64,000 bases of DNA from Myxococcales bacterium (GTDB lineage: Bacteria > Myxococcota > Bradymonadia > UBA7976 > UBA1532), in contig JACKDM010000022.1 in NCBI GenBank assembly GCA_020633515.1, positions 1 to 64,000 on the forward strand. Direction: 5' to 3'. This document shows, in pieces, positions 8,042 through 16,678 of the stretch. How positions within the stretch are numbered: position 1 is the first letter of the stretch; each line of letters starts with the position of its first letter. The notes beneath the pieces were generated by a model that was not told where the DNA came from, did no database searches, and saw nothing but the letters and a program-made list of their open reading frames with translations. The translations under genes and the position numbers were made by a program.

Positions 8042-9253
8042 TCAAAAGCCGAAGGCGGCTTCGAGCGTCACGAAGAACTCGGTGGTCGGCGCGAGCACCG
8101 GCTCGCCGGCCTCGTCGGGCAGCACCCGCCAGACGCGGGCGAGGGTGACGTCGACCCACCAGCCGGGGCTGAGCTGCATCGTCGCGGCGGCGGCGGCGAG
8201 CGCCTCGGCCGGGTCGAAGACGCTGAGCCGCTCGGGGCCGGCGCGCTGCCGCCAGTAGGCGCCGACGCTGAGGTCTTCGAGCGGCACCTGCAACCACGCC
8301 GAGAGGTCGGCCCGGCCGCGCGTGAGCGCGTCGGCGTACTCGGCGCCGACGACGATCGCCTCGCGGTAGGCGACGGTGAGGCCGACGCGGCCGCCGAGGG
8401 TGGCTTCGAGGCCGTCGGCGGCGGCGAGGAGGCGGCGGTAGCGGTCGACGAGGTAGCCGGTGTCGAACGGGCTCCACAGGTAGCCTTCACCCAGGGCGAT
8501 GCCTTCGAGGCGGCCTTCGATGCGCCAGTCGGGGTGCGGGCGGCCGGCGCCGGCGAGGCCGAGGTGGGCGCCGGGGCGGTCGCGGTCGAGGAGCTGGAGC
8601 GCGAGGTAGGCTTCGAGCGCGCGGTCGACGTCGAGGCCGATGAGGTCACAGGCGGCTTCGAGCGAGAGGCCGGTGAAGGCGCCGGTGTCGCCGCGCAGGC
8701 GGCCGGTGGCGTCGGCGGTGCCGTCGAGGGTCTCGGGCGCTGCCGTGTCGGCGGCGAACGCGAGCGCGGCGCGCCAGCGATCGGTGATCTGCCAGCCGGC
8801 GCGGAGGCCGAAGACGGGCGGGGCGAGGAGCTGGTCGGCGAAGGCGTCGAGGCTGAGGCGGTCGCCGCTCCAGGCGACGCGGGCGCCGAGGCGGTGGTGG
8901 TCGTCGTCGACGCCGTTGTGGTAGCGGCGCACGAGGGTGCCGTGGCCGAGGCTGAGGTCGCCGAGGAGGCCGACGCGGACGAGCTCGCCATAGCGGGCGA
9001 AGCGGAGCAGGCGGCCGAAGTCGGCGGGCTCGTCCCAGTCGCGGGCGCGGAGGGTGGCGTCGTCGAAGCGGACCCGCAGCGGGGCGTGGATCGCGAGCGC
9101 GAACTCGCCCCACTGCCCGCCGGCCCAGGGGTCGAGCACGAGGTAGGGCTCGGCGTCGATCACGCCGGCGCCGGCGCGGGCGCCGAGCTGGATGGCGTCG
9201 CCGGGGGGCGCGAGGAGCGCGGCGAGCAGCCAGAGCGCGGTCAGCGCGGTCAT
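8042..9253 (-). CDS. Exported protein, probable outer-membrane beta-barrel
   Basis: 403 residues. Signal peptide of about 20 residues, then alternating hydrophobic and polar strands, many ending in aromatic residues, and a final residue Phe (EAAFGF), the usual signature of an outer-membrane barrel. No TonB box or plug domain is seen. The ATG overlaps the stop of the VWA gene (ATGA), so translation is likely coupled. The barrel type is not recognisable; a porin-like or assembly role for a surface structure handled by the upstream ATPase and VWA protein is possible but unproven. Confidence 0.6.
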   Translation of the reverse strand: MTALTALWLLAALLAPPGDAIQLGARAGAGVIDAEPYLVLDPWAGGQWGEFALAIHAPLRVRFDDATLRARDWDEPADFGRLLRFARYGELVRVGLLGDLSLGHGTLVRRYHNGVDDDHHRLGARVAWSGDRLSLDAFADQLLAPPVFGLRAGWQITDRWRAALAFAADTAAPETLDGTADATGRLRGDTGAFTGLSLEAACDLIGLDVDRALEAYLALQLLDRDRPGAHLGLAGAGRPHPDWRIEGRLEGIALGEGYLWSPFDTGYLVDRYRRLLAAADGLEATLGGRVGLTVAYREAIVVGAEYADALTRGRADLSAWLQVPLEDLSVGAYWRQRAGPERLSVFDPAEALAAAAATMQLSPGWWVDVTLARVWRVLPDEAGEPVLAPTTEFFVTLEAAFGF

Positions 9254-10791
9254 AGGCGCCCCACCACCGCCGCCGCGGCCTCGCCGGTGAGCGCCGAGAC
9301 GCGCTGCACCTCGTCGCAGAAGCGGGCGAGGGTCTCGGCGCGGACGTGGCCGACGTCGACGAGCACGCCGATCACGCGGAAGGCGAGGCGGGCCTTCTCG
9401 GCGGCGAAGCGCTCTTCGAAGGCGCGCCCGAAGCCGGCCTCGCCGTCGGTGACGAAGACGACGTCGCCGCGCCGGTAGCGGCTCTCGGCGAGCGCGTCGA
9501 GCGCGGCCTGGAGCGGGGCTTCGAACTCGGTGCCGCCGCCGGGGAAGTGCTCGGCGAGCTCGATGACGGCCTCGACTTCGGGGCGGCGGCGCTTGCGGTC
9601 GACGAGGTCGCGCACGAAGAGCGGGTGGCCGGCGCTGAAGACGATGACGCGGCAGGCGCGGCGCTGGCGGCGGGCGGCGTCGACGAGGGTGAGGGTGAGC
9701 GCCTTGGCCCACAGCTCCTTGGCGCCGCGCATCGAGCCGCTGCCGTCGAGGCAGACGACCATCGGCCCGCGCCCGCGGTCGTCGTCGCCGCGCAGGCCAT
9801 ATTGCAGGAGCTGGCGCTCGACGAAGCGGCGGTGCACGTCGCGGCGCAGGCGCGGGTGGCCGAGCGCGGCGAGCTCGCCGGCGAGGAGGCGCGCGGGGTC
9901 CTGGCCGGTCTCGACGTCGTAGACCTCGGGCCCGGCGCGCGGGGTCGGGCGGCGGCGCTCGACGCGGGCGAGGCGGCGGAAGGCGCCGACGAGCGCGACG
10001 AGCTTGCGCAGCTTCTCCGAGCGGGCGAGGCGCTCGCCGAGCGCGAGGCGGGCGGCGGCGTCCATGCGGCCGGCGCCGCCGATCGCGTGGCCGAGCTGTT
10101 CGAGGTCGGCCTCGCGGGCGACGAGTGATGCGGGCACGGCGTCGACCGCGCCGCGGAGGCGGGCGCGCAGGTCGCGGGGCAGGTCCTTGGTGATCTGGCG
10201 GGCGCGGGCGTCGGCGGCGGCGAGCTGTTCGCGGCGCAGCTCGATCTCGGCGTCGAGCTCGACCTCGAGCACGCGCTGCGCGAGGCGGTCGGGGCCGGGG
10301 TCGGAGGGGTCGAGCGCGGCCTCGGCGGTCATCGCGTCGAGCGCCTCGCGGGCGGCTTCGAGGTCGCGGAGCGCGGCCTCGTCGGCGGCGATGTGGTGGC
10401 CGGCGCGGAGCTCGTCTTCGAGCAGCAGCTCGCCGCCGCGCACGAGCGCGAGGAGCCGGTCGCCGACCTGCTGCGCGGCGGCGGCGGCGGCGGCCTCGTC
10501 GAGCATGGTGCGGCGGCGGGCGGCGGCGTAGCCGGGCGCGGCCATCACGTCGCCGAGCAGCGCGCGCGGCAGCCGGCCGGAGGGCGGCAGGTCGTCGTCG
10601 GGGCGGAGGCGGGCGGCGGCCTTGTAGAAGACATAGAAGAGGTCGCCGACGAGCGCCGGCCAGCCGGGCAGGAGCCGCGCGCCCCGCTCGGCGAGCGCGC
10701 GCAGGCCGGCGGGGCCCTCGACGCGGGCGAGCGCCTGACGGTCGAAGCGGTCGTGCTCGACGACGTGTGCGGGCTCGGCGGTGGCGGTCAC
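9250..10791 (-). CDS. VWA-domain protein, ViaA-like partner of the MoxR ATPase
   Basis: 513 residues. The GTG start at 10791 overlaps the stop of the upstream ATPase gene (GTGA). The first 300 residues are helical and charged. The C-terminal third is a von Willebrand A domain with an intact metal-ion site (DGSGSM near residue 349) and the later TDGEAGFG strand. This layout, a helical N-terminus and a C-terminal VWA paired with a MoxR-type ATPase, is that of ViaA. RavA-ViaA pairs act as chaperone-like complexes linked to metal insertion and respiration in enterobacteria. The role here is inferred only from the pairing. Confidence 0.75.
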   Translation of the reverse strand: MTATAEPAHVVEHDRFDRQALARVEGPAGLRALAERGARLLPGWPALVGDLFYVFYKAAARLRPDDDLPPSGRLPRALLGDVMAAPGYAAARRRTMLDEAAAAAAAQQVGDRLLALVRGGELLLEDELRAGHHIAADEAALRDLEAAREALDAMTAEAALDPSDPGPDRLAQRVLEVELDAEIELRREQLAAADARARQITKDLPRDLRARLRGAVDAVPASLVAREADLEQLGHAIGGAGRMDAAARLALGERLARSEKLRKLVALVGAFRRLARVERRRPTPRAGPEVYDVETGQDPARLLAGELAALGHPRLRRDVHRRFVERQLLQYGLRGDDDRGRGPMVVCLDGSGSMRGAKELWAKALTLTLVDAARRQRRACRVIVFSAGHPLFVRDLVDRKRRRPEVEAVIELAEHFPGGGTEFEAPLQAALDALAESRYRRGDVVFVTDGEAGFGRAFEERFAAEKARLAFRVIGVLVDVGHVRAETLARFCDEVQRVSALTGEAAAAVVGRL

Positions 10792-11924
10792 TGGAGAGCG
10801 GATCCCAGCGCGCGGCGCACGGTTTCCCGGAGGCCGTCGATCTCGGCGAGCATCTCGGCGAGCGCCTCGGTGCGGCGGCCGCGGCGGCGGGCGGCGTCGA
10901 GCAGCGCCTGCCCCTCGGCGCGGATCTGTTCGAGCTTGACGCGGGCTTCGAGGGCGGCGCGGGCGCGCTCGTCCTCGTCTTCGGCCTCGGGGAGCCCGGC
11001 GAAGGCGCGGGCTTCGAAGACCAGCGTCTGCAAGCGCGCGCTCTCCTCGCCGAGCACCGCGTCGAGCGCGGCCTGCACCGCGTCGCGCTCGTCGGGATCG
11101 CTCCACAGGACGTGCCGCAGCGCGCCGAGCTCGGCCTCGCTCACCGCCGCCCGCCCGCGCAGCCACGCCCAGGCGCGCATGAACCCGAGCGCCTGCCGCC
11201 AGCGCCGGTCGCTCGCGACGACGCCGTGGCCGCGCAGCTCGCGGCGCAGCGCGGTGAGGTCGCGGATCACCTGCGCCTCGACCGGCAGCGCGGCGGCGGC
11301 GGCGCGGGCGGCCTCGACCTCGGCGAGCCCGATCGCGGGCAGCGCGGTCGGCGCGGGCAGGGTCAAGAGCCGCGCGAAGCGGTGGTCTTCTTCGACGTAG
11401 TCGACCATCACCCGCACGAGGAAGCGGTCGTAGAGCGCCTGCAGCGCGTCCTCGTCGGGGAGCTCGTTGCTCGCGGCGATCAGCGTCACGAGCGGGATGT
11501 CGAGCGCGCGCGCGCCGTTGTGGAAGCGGCGCTCGTTGAGCACGGTCAAGAGCGCGTTGAGGATGGCCGAGCTCGCCTTGAAGACCTCGTCGAGGAAGAC
11601 GACGTGCGCGTCGGGGAGCTTGCCGGCGACGAGGCGCTCGTAGCGGTCGTCTTCGAGCGCGCGCAGGCTGACCGGGCCGAAGAGCTCCTCGGGGGTGGTG
11701 AAGCGGGTGAGCAGCCACTCGAAGCCGCGCGCGCCGGTGATCGCGTCGCAGAGCGCGGCGGCGAGCTGCGACTTGGCGGTGCCGGGCGGGCCGATGACGA
11801 GGAGGTGCTCGCCGGCGACGAGCGCGGCGAGCGCGGCGTCGACGAGGGCGTCGCGCTCGACGAAGCGCCGCTTCATCGCGCTCGCGAGGCGCTCGAAGCG
11901 GGCGCGGGGCGCGTCGATCATCAT
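10788..11924 (-). CDS. MoxR-family AAA ATPase, RavA-like
   Basis: 378 residues. ATG at 11924 with GGAGG eight bases upstream. Walker A is GPPGTAKS (residues 45-52), Walker B is VVFLDEVFK, and the sensor segment IAASNELP follows, all typical of MoxR ATPases, in particular the RavA branch (GPPGxAKS). The C-terminal 150 residues are helical with a charged coiled-coil end. First gene of the unit with the VWA, barrel and kinase genes. MoxR ATPases act as ring-shaped remodelling factors with VWA partners. Confidence 0.85.
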   Translation of the reverse strand: MMIDAPRARFERLASAMKRRFVERDALVDAALAALVAGEHLLVIGPPGTAKSQLAAALCDAITGARGFEWLLTRFTTPEELFGPVSLRALEDDRYERLVAGKLPDAHVVFLDEVFKASSAILNALLTVLNERRFHNGARALDIPLVTLIAASNELPDEDALQALYDRFLVRVMVDYVEEDHRFARLLTLPAPTALPAIGLAEVEAARAAAAALPVEAQVIRDLTALRRELRGHGVVASDRRWRQALGFMRAWAWLRGRAAVSEAELGALRHVLWSDPDERDAVQAALDAVLGEESARLQTLVFEARAFAGLPEAEDEDERARAALEARVKLEQIRAEGQALLDAARRRGRRTEALAEMLAEIDGLRETVRRALGSALQ

Positions 11925-12035
11925 GGGTATCCTCCGCCGGGAGCTGTCGGCTATGCTCCACCGTCGGCAGCTATGCTGATCCGGTCGGCCGCGACATTCA
12001 ACCGACCGGCGCACGCCTCGGCCAGAAGAGTCCGC
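11925..12035. promoter_or_regulatory. Divergent promoter region with two direct GCTATGCT boxes
   Basis: The 111-bp gap between the ATPase operon (minus) and rseP (plus) holds two copies of a GTCGGC...GCTATGCT segment, with TATGCT at 11952-11957 and 11972-11977. On the plus strand these look like -10 elements (TANNNT) for rseP, 60-80 bp before its start. No clear -35 is seen for either direction. Confidence 0.35.
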
Positions 12036-13190
12036 ATGTTCCTCGTCGTCGTCATCCTGGGGCTGAGTCTCCTCATCGTCGTGCACGAGTTCGGCCACTT
12101 CATCGCCGCCCGCGCGGTGGGGATGCGGGTGATCAAGTTCTCGATCGGCTTCGGGCCCTCGGTGCTGCGGGTGAAGGGGCGCGAGACGACCTGGCAGATC
12201 GGGGCGCTGCCGATCGGCGGCTACGTGCAGGTCGAGGGGCTCGGCGGCGCGAGCGAGGGCGATGAGCTCGACGCGATCGTGCGGCGGCGGCACGACGCGC
12301 CGGAGCGCAGCTACGAGGCGCGGCCGCTGTGGCAGCGCACGCTCTTCGTGGCGGCGGGGCCGGCGTTCAACTTCCTGTTTGCGATCGCGGTGTTGACCGG
12401 GCTGTACGCGGCCGGCCGGGCGGTGACGGTCGATCGGGCGCCGACGCCGACGCTGGTGATCAAGGAGATGGCGGCGCCGAGCGCGGCGGCGGCGGCGGGG
12501 CTGTTGCCGGGCGACGTGATCGAGCGGATCGACGGGAAGCGGGTGGCCTCGTTCGCCGAGGTGCGGCGGGCGACGGGCGGGGCGGAGGGGCGCGCGCTGC
12601 GGATCACGGTGGCGCGGCCGCCGGCGGGCGCGGCGCTGCCGGTCGAGCCGCGGGTGGTCGACGAGCTGGGGCTGGTGATCCACGATCCGGCGCCGCCGGC
12701 GGAGTGGCCGCGGCTGGTCTTCGAGGTGACCCCGCTCGCGACCCCGGACGGGCCGCGGCTCGGCTTCTCGCCGGCGGTGGTGCGCTTCGGCGCCGAGGGC
12801 TTCGCCGGCGCGGTCGCGCTCGGCGCGCGCGAGACGTGGGCGCTGACGACGATGGTCTTCCAGATGATCGGCAAGCTCTTCGCCGGCAGCGACGAGGTGC
12901 GGCTCGGCAGCCCGGTGGCGATGGTGCGGATCGGGACCGATCACATCGAGAAGGGCTGGGAGTGGTTCGCGTTCCTGCTCGCCTTCTTCTCGGTCAACCT
13001 GGGGCTGCTCAACCTGCTGCCGATCCCGGGGCTGGATGGGGGGCGGCTGTCGTTCATCGCGGTCGAGGCGATCGCGCGGCGGCCGGTGCCGCGGCGCTTC
13101 GAGATGGTGGTGCACGCGGTGGGGCTGTTGATCCTGTTCGGGGTGATCGCGGTGGTGGTGGTGCGGGACGTGGCGGAGGCGATCTTCTGA
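12036..13190 (+). CDS. rseP: Site-2 intramembrane zinc metalloprotease RseP
   Basis: 384 residues. The start at 12036 places the zinc motif HEFGH at residues 17-21 in the first membrane helix, as in the family. A PDZ domain lies in the middle (around residues 140-210, with GLLPGDVIERIDGK). The second active-site motif NLLPIPGLDGG lies near residue 330, followed by a last membrane helix. RseP/MmpA proteases cut anti-sigma factors and remnant signal peptides in the membrane. At 384 residues it is shorter than the E. coli enzyme (450) because only one PDZ domain is present. None of its usual neighbours (dxr, uppS, bamA) is next to it. Confidence 0.93.
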   Translation: MFLVVVILGLSLLIVVHEFGHFIAARAVGMRVIKFSIGFGPSVLRVKGRETTWQIGALPIGGYVQVEGLGGASEGDELDAIVRRRHDAPERSYEARPLWQRTLFVAAGPAFNFLFAIAVLTGLYAAGRAVTVDRAPTPTLVIKEMAAPSAAAAAGLLPGDVIERIDGKRVASFAEVRRATGGAEGRALRITVARPPAGAALPVEPRVVDELGLVIHDPAPPAEWPRLVFEVTPLATPDGPRLGFSPAVVRFGAEGFAGAVALGARETWALTTMVFQMIGKLFAGSDEVRLGSPVAMVRIGTDHIEKGWEWFAFLLAFFSVNLGLLNLLPIPGLDGGRLSFIAVEAIARRPVPRRFEMVVHAVGLLILFGVIAVVVVRDVAEAIF

Positions 13191-13206
13191 GGCGGGGAGG
13201 CGGGCG

Positions 13207-14013
13207 TCAGCGGCGGTCGACGACGGCGTGCGCGATGGGGGCGGTGGCGGGCTCGACCCGCTGGTAGCCGCCGCCGCCGCAGCCGCCGCCCTGGATGTAG
13301 ACCGGCGGCGTGGGCGCGATCGCGTAGTGCACGAGCACGAGCTTGTGCGCGCCGGGCACGAGCTCGACGGGGAGCTGCACCGCCGCGGCGTCGGCGCCGG
13401 TGTGCCGGGTGCTGCGCAGCGCCACCGCGTAGCGCCCCGGCGTCAGCATCTGCGGCTCGGCCCATGACTGGCAGCCGACCCAGCGGTCGAGCGGCGCGGG
13501 AGAGGGCGGCCCGGCCTCGCCGCGCGGCGCGCCCCCGACCGACGTCACCTTGACCTCGACCCCGCCGAAGGTGCAGTCGAGCTCGATGAGGCCGTGCCCT
13601 TCCTTGTCGAGCCCGGCGAGGATCTCGTCGATCGTCGCGCGGGCCTGCGCCGCGATCTCGGGCTCGTCGCCCTGCCCGGCGACCGCGCCGAGGATCGGCC
13701 ACGCCGCGTCGAGGCGACCGAGCGCCCGCAGCGAGAGCGCCTCGGCGTATCGATAGCGGTGCAGGTCGCCGCGGAGGAGGCGCTGCGCCTCGGTGAGCCG
13801 GGCGACCGCCGTGGCGAAGCTGGCGGCGGCGGCCTCGGCGTCGCCCTTCTCGCGCGCGGCGAGCCCGGCGCTGTAGCTGCCCGCGCCCTCGCTGTAGGCG
13901 CGCTCTGCCTTCTTCATCTCGGCGGTCTGCGCGGCGGCTGGCGTCGCGAGCGCCAAGAGCGCGACGGCCGCACCGACGAGCGGGAGCCATCGGCTTCGGG
14001 AGTTCGATCTCAT
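13207..14013 (-). CDS. Exported protein with a glycine-rich C-terminal segment, unknown function
   Basis: 268 residues from the ATG at 14013, which overlaps the stop of the upstream kinase gene (ATGA); an ATG at 14019 would add two residues. A signal peptide ends near AAAQ (about residue 28). The next 110 residues are helical with TPR-like spacing (GAGSYSAGLAAREKGD). A beta-rich part follows with an ELDCTFGGVEVKV strand, and then a Gly-rich stretch QGGGCGGGGY near the C-terminus. No enzyme motif. Coupling to the kinase gene suggests the two work together. Confidence 0.55.
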   Translation of the reverse strand: MRSNSRSRWLPLVGAAVALLALATPAAAQTAEMKKAERAYSEGAGSYSAGLAAREKGDAEAAAASFATAVARLTEAQRLLRGDLHRYRYAEALSLRALGRLDAAWPILGAVAGQGDEPEIAAQARATIDEILAGLDKEGHGLIELDCTFGGVEVKVTSVGGAPRGEAGPPSPAPLDRWVGCQSWAEPQMLTPGRYAVALRSTRHTGADAAAVQLPVELVPGAHKLVLVHYAIAPTPPVYIQGGGCGGGGYQRVEPATAPIAHAVVDRR

Positions 14014-15491
14014 GGGCATGGCACCTTCTTCTTGACCCATCGGGCGCACTTCTGGGTGAAGGGATCCTTCTGCGCGCACTCGTTGACGACCTTCGGCTTG
14101 CAGGTGATGACCGATGACACGGCGGCGACCTCGACCGCGGCCGTGCCCGTGGCCGCGGAGATCCCATGCACGAGCGGCACCCGATCGCGCGCCGGTGGCT
14201 GCGCGCCACCCATCGCGACCGGGGGCGCGACCGCGATCGGGCGGGGTGGGCCGAACTCGACCGCCACCCCGCCGCCGGCGCCACCGCCGAGCGCGGCGGT
14301 CGCCGCCACGGCCGCCACGAGCGCCGTGGCGGTCGCGGCGACGCCGAGCGCGAGCCGTCGCCGGGACAAGAGCGGCGGCGGCGCGGGCGCGCCGGGCCCG
14401 ATCGGCGCGCTCCGCGTCGACGGCGGCGGCGCGCTCTCGGTCGGCGTCGCCGCGGGCAGCGCGCGCGTCCGCTGGGGCTCGGGGGAGGCGAGCCGCTGGG
14501 TGGCGCGCGGCTCCTCGAACGGCGGCTGCCCGAGCGCCTCGGCGAGCGCGTCGTAGAAGGCGCGCGCGTCGGGATGGCGCGCCTCGGGGACCTTGACGAG
14601 CGCCGTGTCGAGCGCGGCGGCGACCGCGGGCGGGACGTTGAGCGACGGATCGAGCGGGGGCACCGGCGAGAGGCGGTGCTGGTTGGCGACCTGCACCTCG
14701 TCGCCGGCGAAGGGCAGGTGCCCGGTGAGCATCTGGTAGAAGATGATCCCGAGCGAGTAGAGATCGCTGCGCTCGTCGACCGAGGCGCTGCCCCATTGCT
14801 CGGGTGACATGTAGTTGGGCGTGCCGAAGGTGCGATTGGGCGCGGTGAGGCGCTTGTCGCTGCGGGAGGGGTCGCGCGCGATGCCGAAGTCGAGCAGCCG
14901 CAGCTCGGCGCGCTCGCGCACGGCGAGCATCATGACATTGCTCGGCTTGAGGTCGCGGTGCACGAGCCCCGATCGGTGCACGCCGTCGAGCACGCGGAGC
15001 AGGCCGAGCACGACGCGCCCGGCGATGTCGACGGGGAGGCGACCGTAGCTGTCGAGGACCTCTTCGAGGGTCTTGCCGTCGAGGTACTCGAGCGCGAGGA
15101 AGGGATCACCGGCGTCGGTGCGGCCGTGCTCGACGAGGTGCACGACACCGGGGATGCCATCGAGGCGCGCGAGCAGCTCGCCCTCGCGGTCGAAGCGGGC
15201 GAGCGCGTCGCCGTCGCTGCGCAGGTGGGGCAACAGGCGCTTGATGGCGACGAGCCGCCCGCGCGACCGGTCGGCCTGCCCGTCGGCGGCGACGAAGACA
15301 TCGGCGTAGGCGCCCTGCGCGACCGCCTCGATGAGTCGATAGCGCCCGCCGATGGGGACCTCGGTCAGCATCTCTTCGCCCACGAGCACCGAGCCATCGT
15401 GCGGGCAGCGATCACCGAGCACGCCGGTCGCTTCGTGGCCGCAGATGGGGCATCGTCGGGCCCGTGGCAAGTCCTCGCGGTGGAACTCCAT
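14010..15491 (-). CDS. Ser/Thr protein kinase with N-terminal zinc ribbon and one membrane helix
   Basis: 493 residues. ATG at 15491 with a purine-rich GAAGGGTGGG upstream. A CPIC...CPHD zinc-ribbon-like segment (residues 14-32) precedes a complete kinase domain (about 51-310) with HRDLKPSN (Asp180) and DFG (201-203). A Pro/Ala-rich linker leads to a single membrane helix near residues 375-395, then an extracytoplasmic tail with several cysteines (CKPKVVNECAQK). This is the usual bacterial transmembrane kinase layout, in which the tail could sense a surface signal. The downstream overlapping gene encodes an exported protein that is a plausible partner. Confidence 0.9.
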   Translation of the reverse strand: MEFHREDLPRARRCPICGHEATGVLGDRCPHDGSVLVGEEMLTEVPIGGRYRLIEAVAQGAYADVFVAADGQADRSRGRLVAIKRLLPHLRSDGDALARFDREGELLARLDGIPGVVHLVEHGRTDAGDPFLALEYLDGKTLEEVLDSYGRLPVDIAGRVVLGLLRVLDGVHRSGLVHRDLKPSNVMMLAVRERAELRLLDFGIARDPSRSDKRLTAPNRTFGTPNYMSPEQWGSASVDERSDLYSLGIIFYQMLTGHLPFAGDEVQVANQHRLSPVPPLDPSLNVPPAVAAALDTALVKVPEARHPDARAFYDALAEALGQPPFEEPRATQRLASPEPQRTRALPAATPTESAPPPSTRSAPIGPGAPAPPPLLSRRRLALGVAATATALVAAVAATAALGGGAGGGVAVEFGPPRPIAVAPPVAMGGAQPPARDRVPLVHGISAATGTAAVEVAAVSSVITCKPKVVNECAQKDPFTQKCARWVKKKVPCP

Positions 15492-15651
15492 CGTTTCGCC
15501 CACCCTTCGCCGTGCGCGACCCGCTCTGGAACTCGGGGCGCGTCCGCCCGCGTCTTGCAGCCCGTCCGGGGCAACGCTAAGGTGGGCAGCATAACCGACG
15601 AATCCGGGCGCGTCGAGAGGCTGTTGCGTCGCGTCTGAACGGGGTCGAGTG

Positions 15652-16668
15652 ATGGGACGAATCAGGCGGCGGGCGCAGGTCGCGCTCGCGGGCATGATGC
15701 TGACGGCCTCTCCCGCGATGGCCGCGCCGACGGGCACGGGGTCGACGCCGGCGCCGGTGCTGAAGAAGAAGGCGGGCCAGAAGTGGTGGGACTGGGCGGG
15801 TGAGCAGGCGCGGGAGGCCGACGCGCTCGAGAAGAAGGGGCTGATGGGCGAGGCGGAGCAGACACGCGAGCGGGTGCTGACCGCGCTGCTGCTCGCGTGG
15901 CGCGAGGAGCGTGAGCTGCGGGCGCTCGAGCCGATCGTGATCACCCTGCAACGGCGCCTGGGTCGCTCGACGGCGGCGATCGAGACGGCGCTGTCGCTCA
16001 TCTACGACATCCATCAGGCGGACAAGCTGAGCCCCGAGCAGGAGGCGCAGATCGGCAAGCTGAGCACGCAGGTGTCACTGGCGCTGCGGCGGCTGCGCCG
16101 GGAGGCGAAGCCGGGGGCCGTGGCGCTGTGTCAGGAGCCCATGGCGCTGCGGCCGGGCGTGCTGACGCTGGCGGGGCCGCTGCCGGGCGACGAGGTGCTG
16201 GTGCTGCGTGATCGGGCCGATGGCGGGGTCGAGGCGGTGCGGTGCCCGGCGCGGGTGGAGGTGGCGCCGGCCGTGGCGCCGGCGGTGGCCTGCCCGGCGT
16301 GTCCGGAGCCGCCGCCGCCGGTGGTGGTGCGGGAGCTGGTGGATCACTGGTGGTTCACGGGGCCGGGGTTGGGCCTGCTCGCGGTGGGGGGGGTGATGCT
16401 GGGGCTCGGGATCGACGCCCACCTGACGGCGAGTGATCTGGCCGACGAGCTGGAATTCGAGGCGACGAACGACCCGGACGAGGCCGCCGAGCAGCGGTGG
16501 AACGAGGGCGCGTCGATCGGCTGGCTCACGGGCGGCGGGGTGTTGATCGCGGTCGGGATCGCCGGGGTGGTGACGGGTCTGGTGATCGCGGGCGACGCCG
16601 AGGCGGGTGAGCCGGGCGTCGCCGTGAGCGCCGGGCCGGGTGGGGCGGCGGTGACGGTCAGCTTCTGA
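15652..16668 (+). CDS. Exported protein with a helical N-terminal half and two C-terminal membrane helices
   Basis: 338 residues; a GTG three bases upstream is an alternative start. Signal peptide of about 25 residues (cut after AMAA). Residues 30-150 are helical and charged with TPR-like character. A short beta segment (GVLTLAGPLPGDEVLVLRD), vaguely like a PEGA repeat, is followed by a Cys-containing Pro-rich stretch, then two hydrophobic segments (about 238-256 and 288-310). The family is common in myxobacteria but has no assigned function as far as I can tell. First gene of a plus-strand run reaching 27458. Confidence 0.6.
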   Translation: MGRIRRRAQVALAGMMLTASPAMAAPTGTGSTPAPVLKKKAGQKWWDWAGEQAREADALEKKGLMGEAEQTRERVLTALLLAWREERELRALEPIVITLQRRLGRSTAAIETALSLIYDIHQADKLSPEQEAQIGKLSTQVSLALRRLRREAKPGAVALCQEPMALRPGVLTLAGPLPGDEVLVLRDRADGGVEAVRCPARVEVAPAVAPAVACPACPEPPPPVVVRELVDHWWFTGPGLGLLAVGGVMLGLGIDAHLTASDLADELEFEATNDPDEAAEQRWNEGASIGWLTGGGVLIAVGIAGVVTGLVIAGDAEAGEPGVAVSAGPGGAAVTVSF

Positions 16669-16678
16669 GGAGAGCGTG

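Noticed and set aside
14166..14807. Plus-strand frame opposite the transmembrane kinase
   Set aside because: Arg-rich translation with no motif; the kinase motifs on the minus strand are unambiguous.
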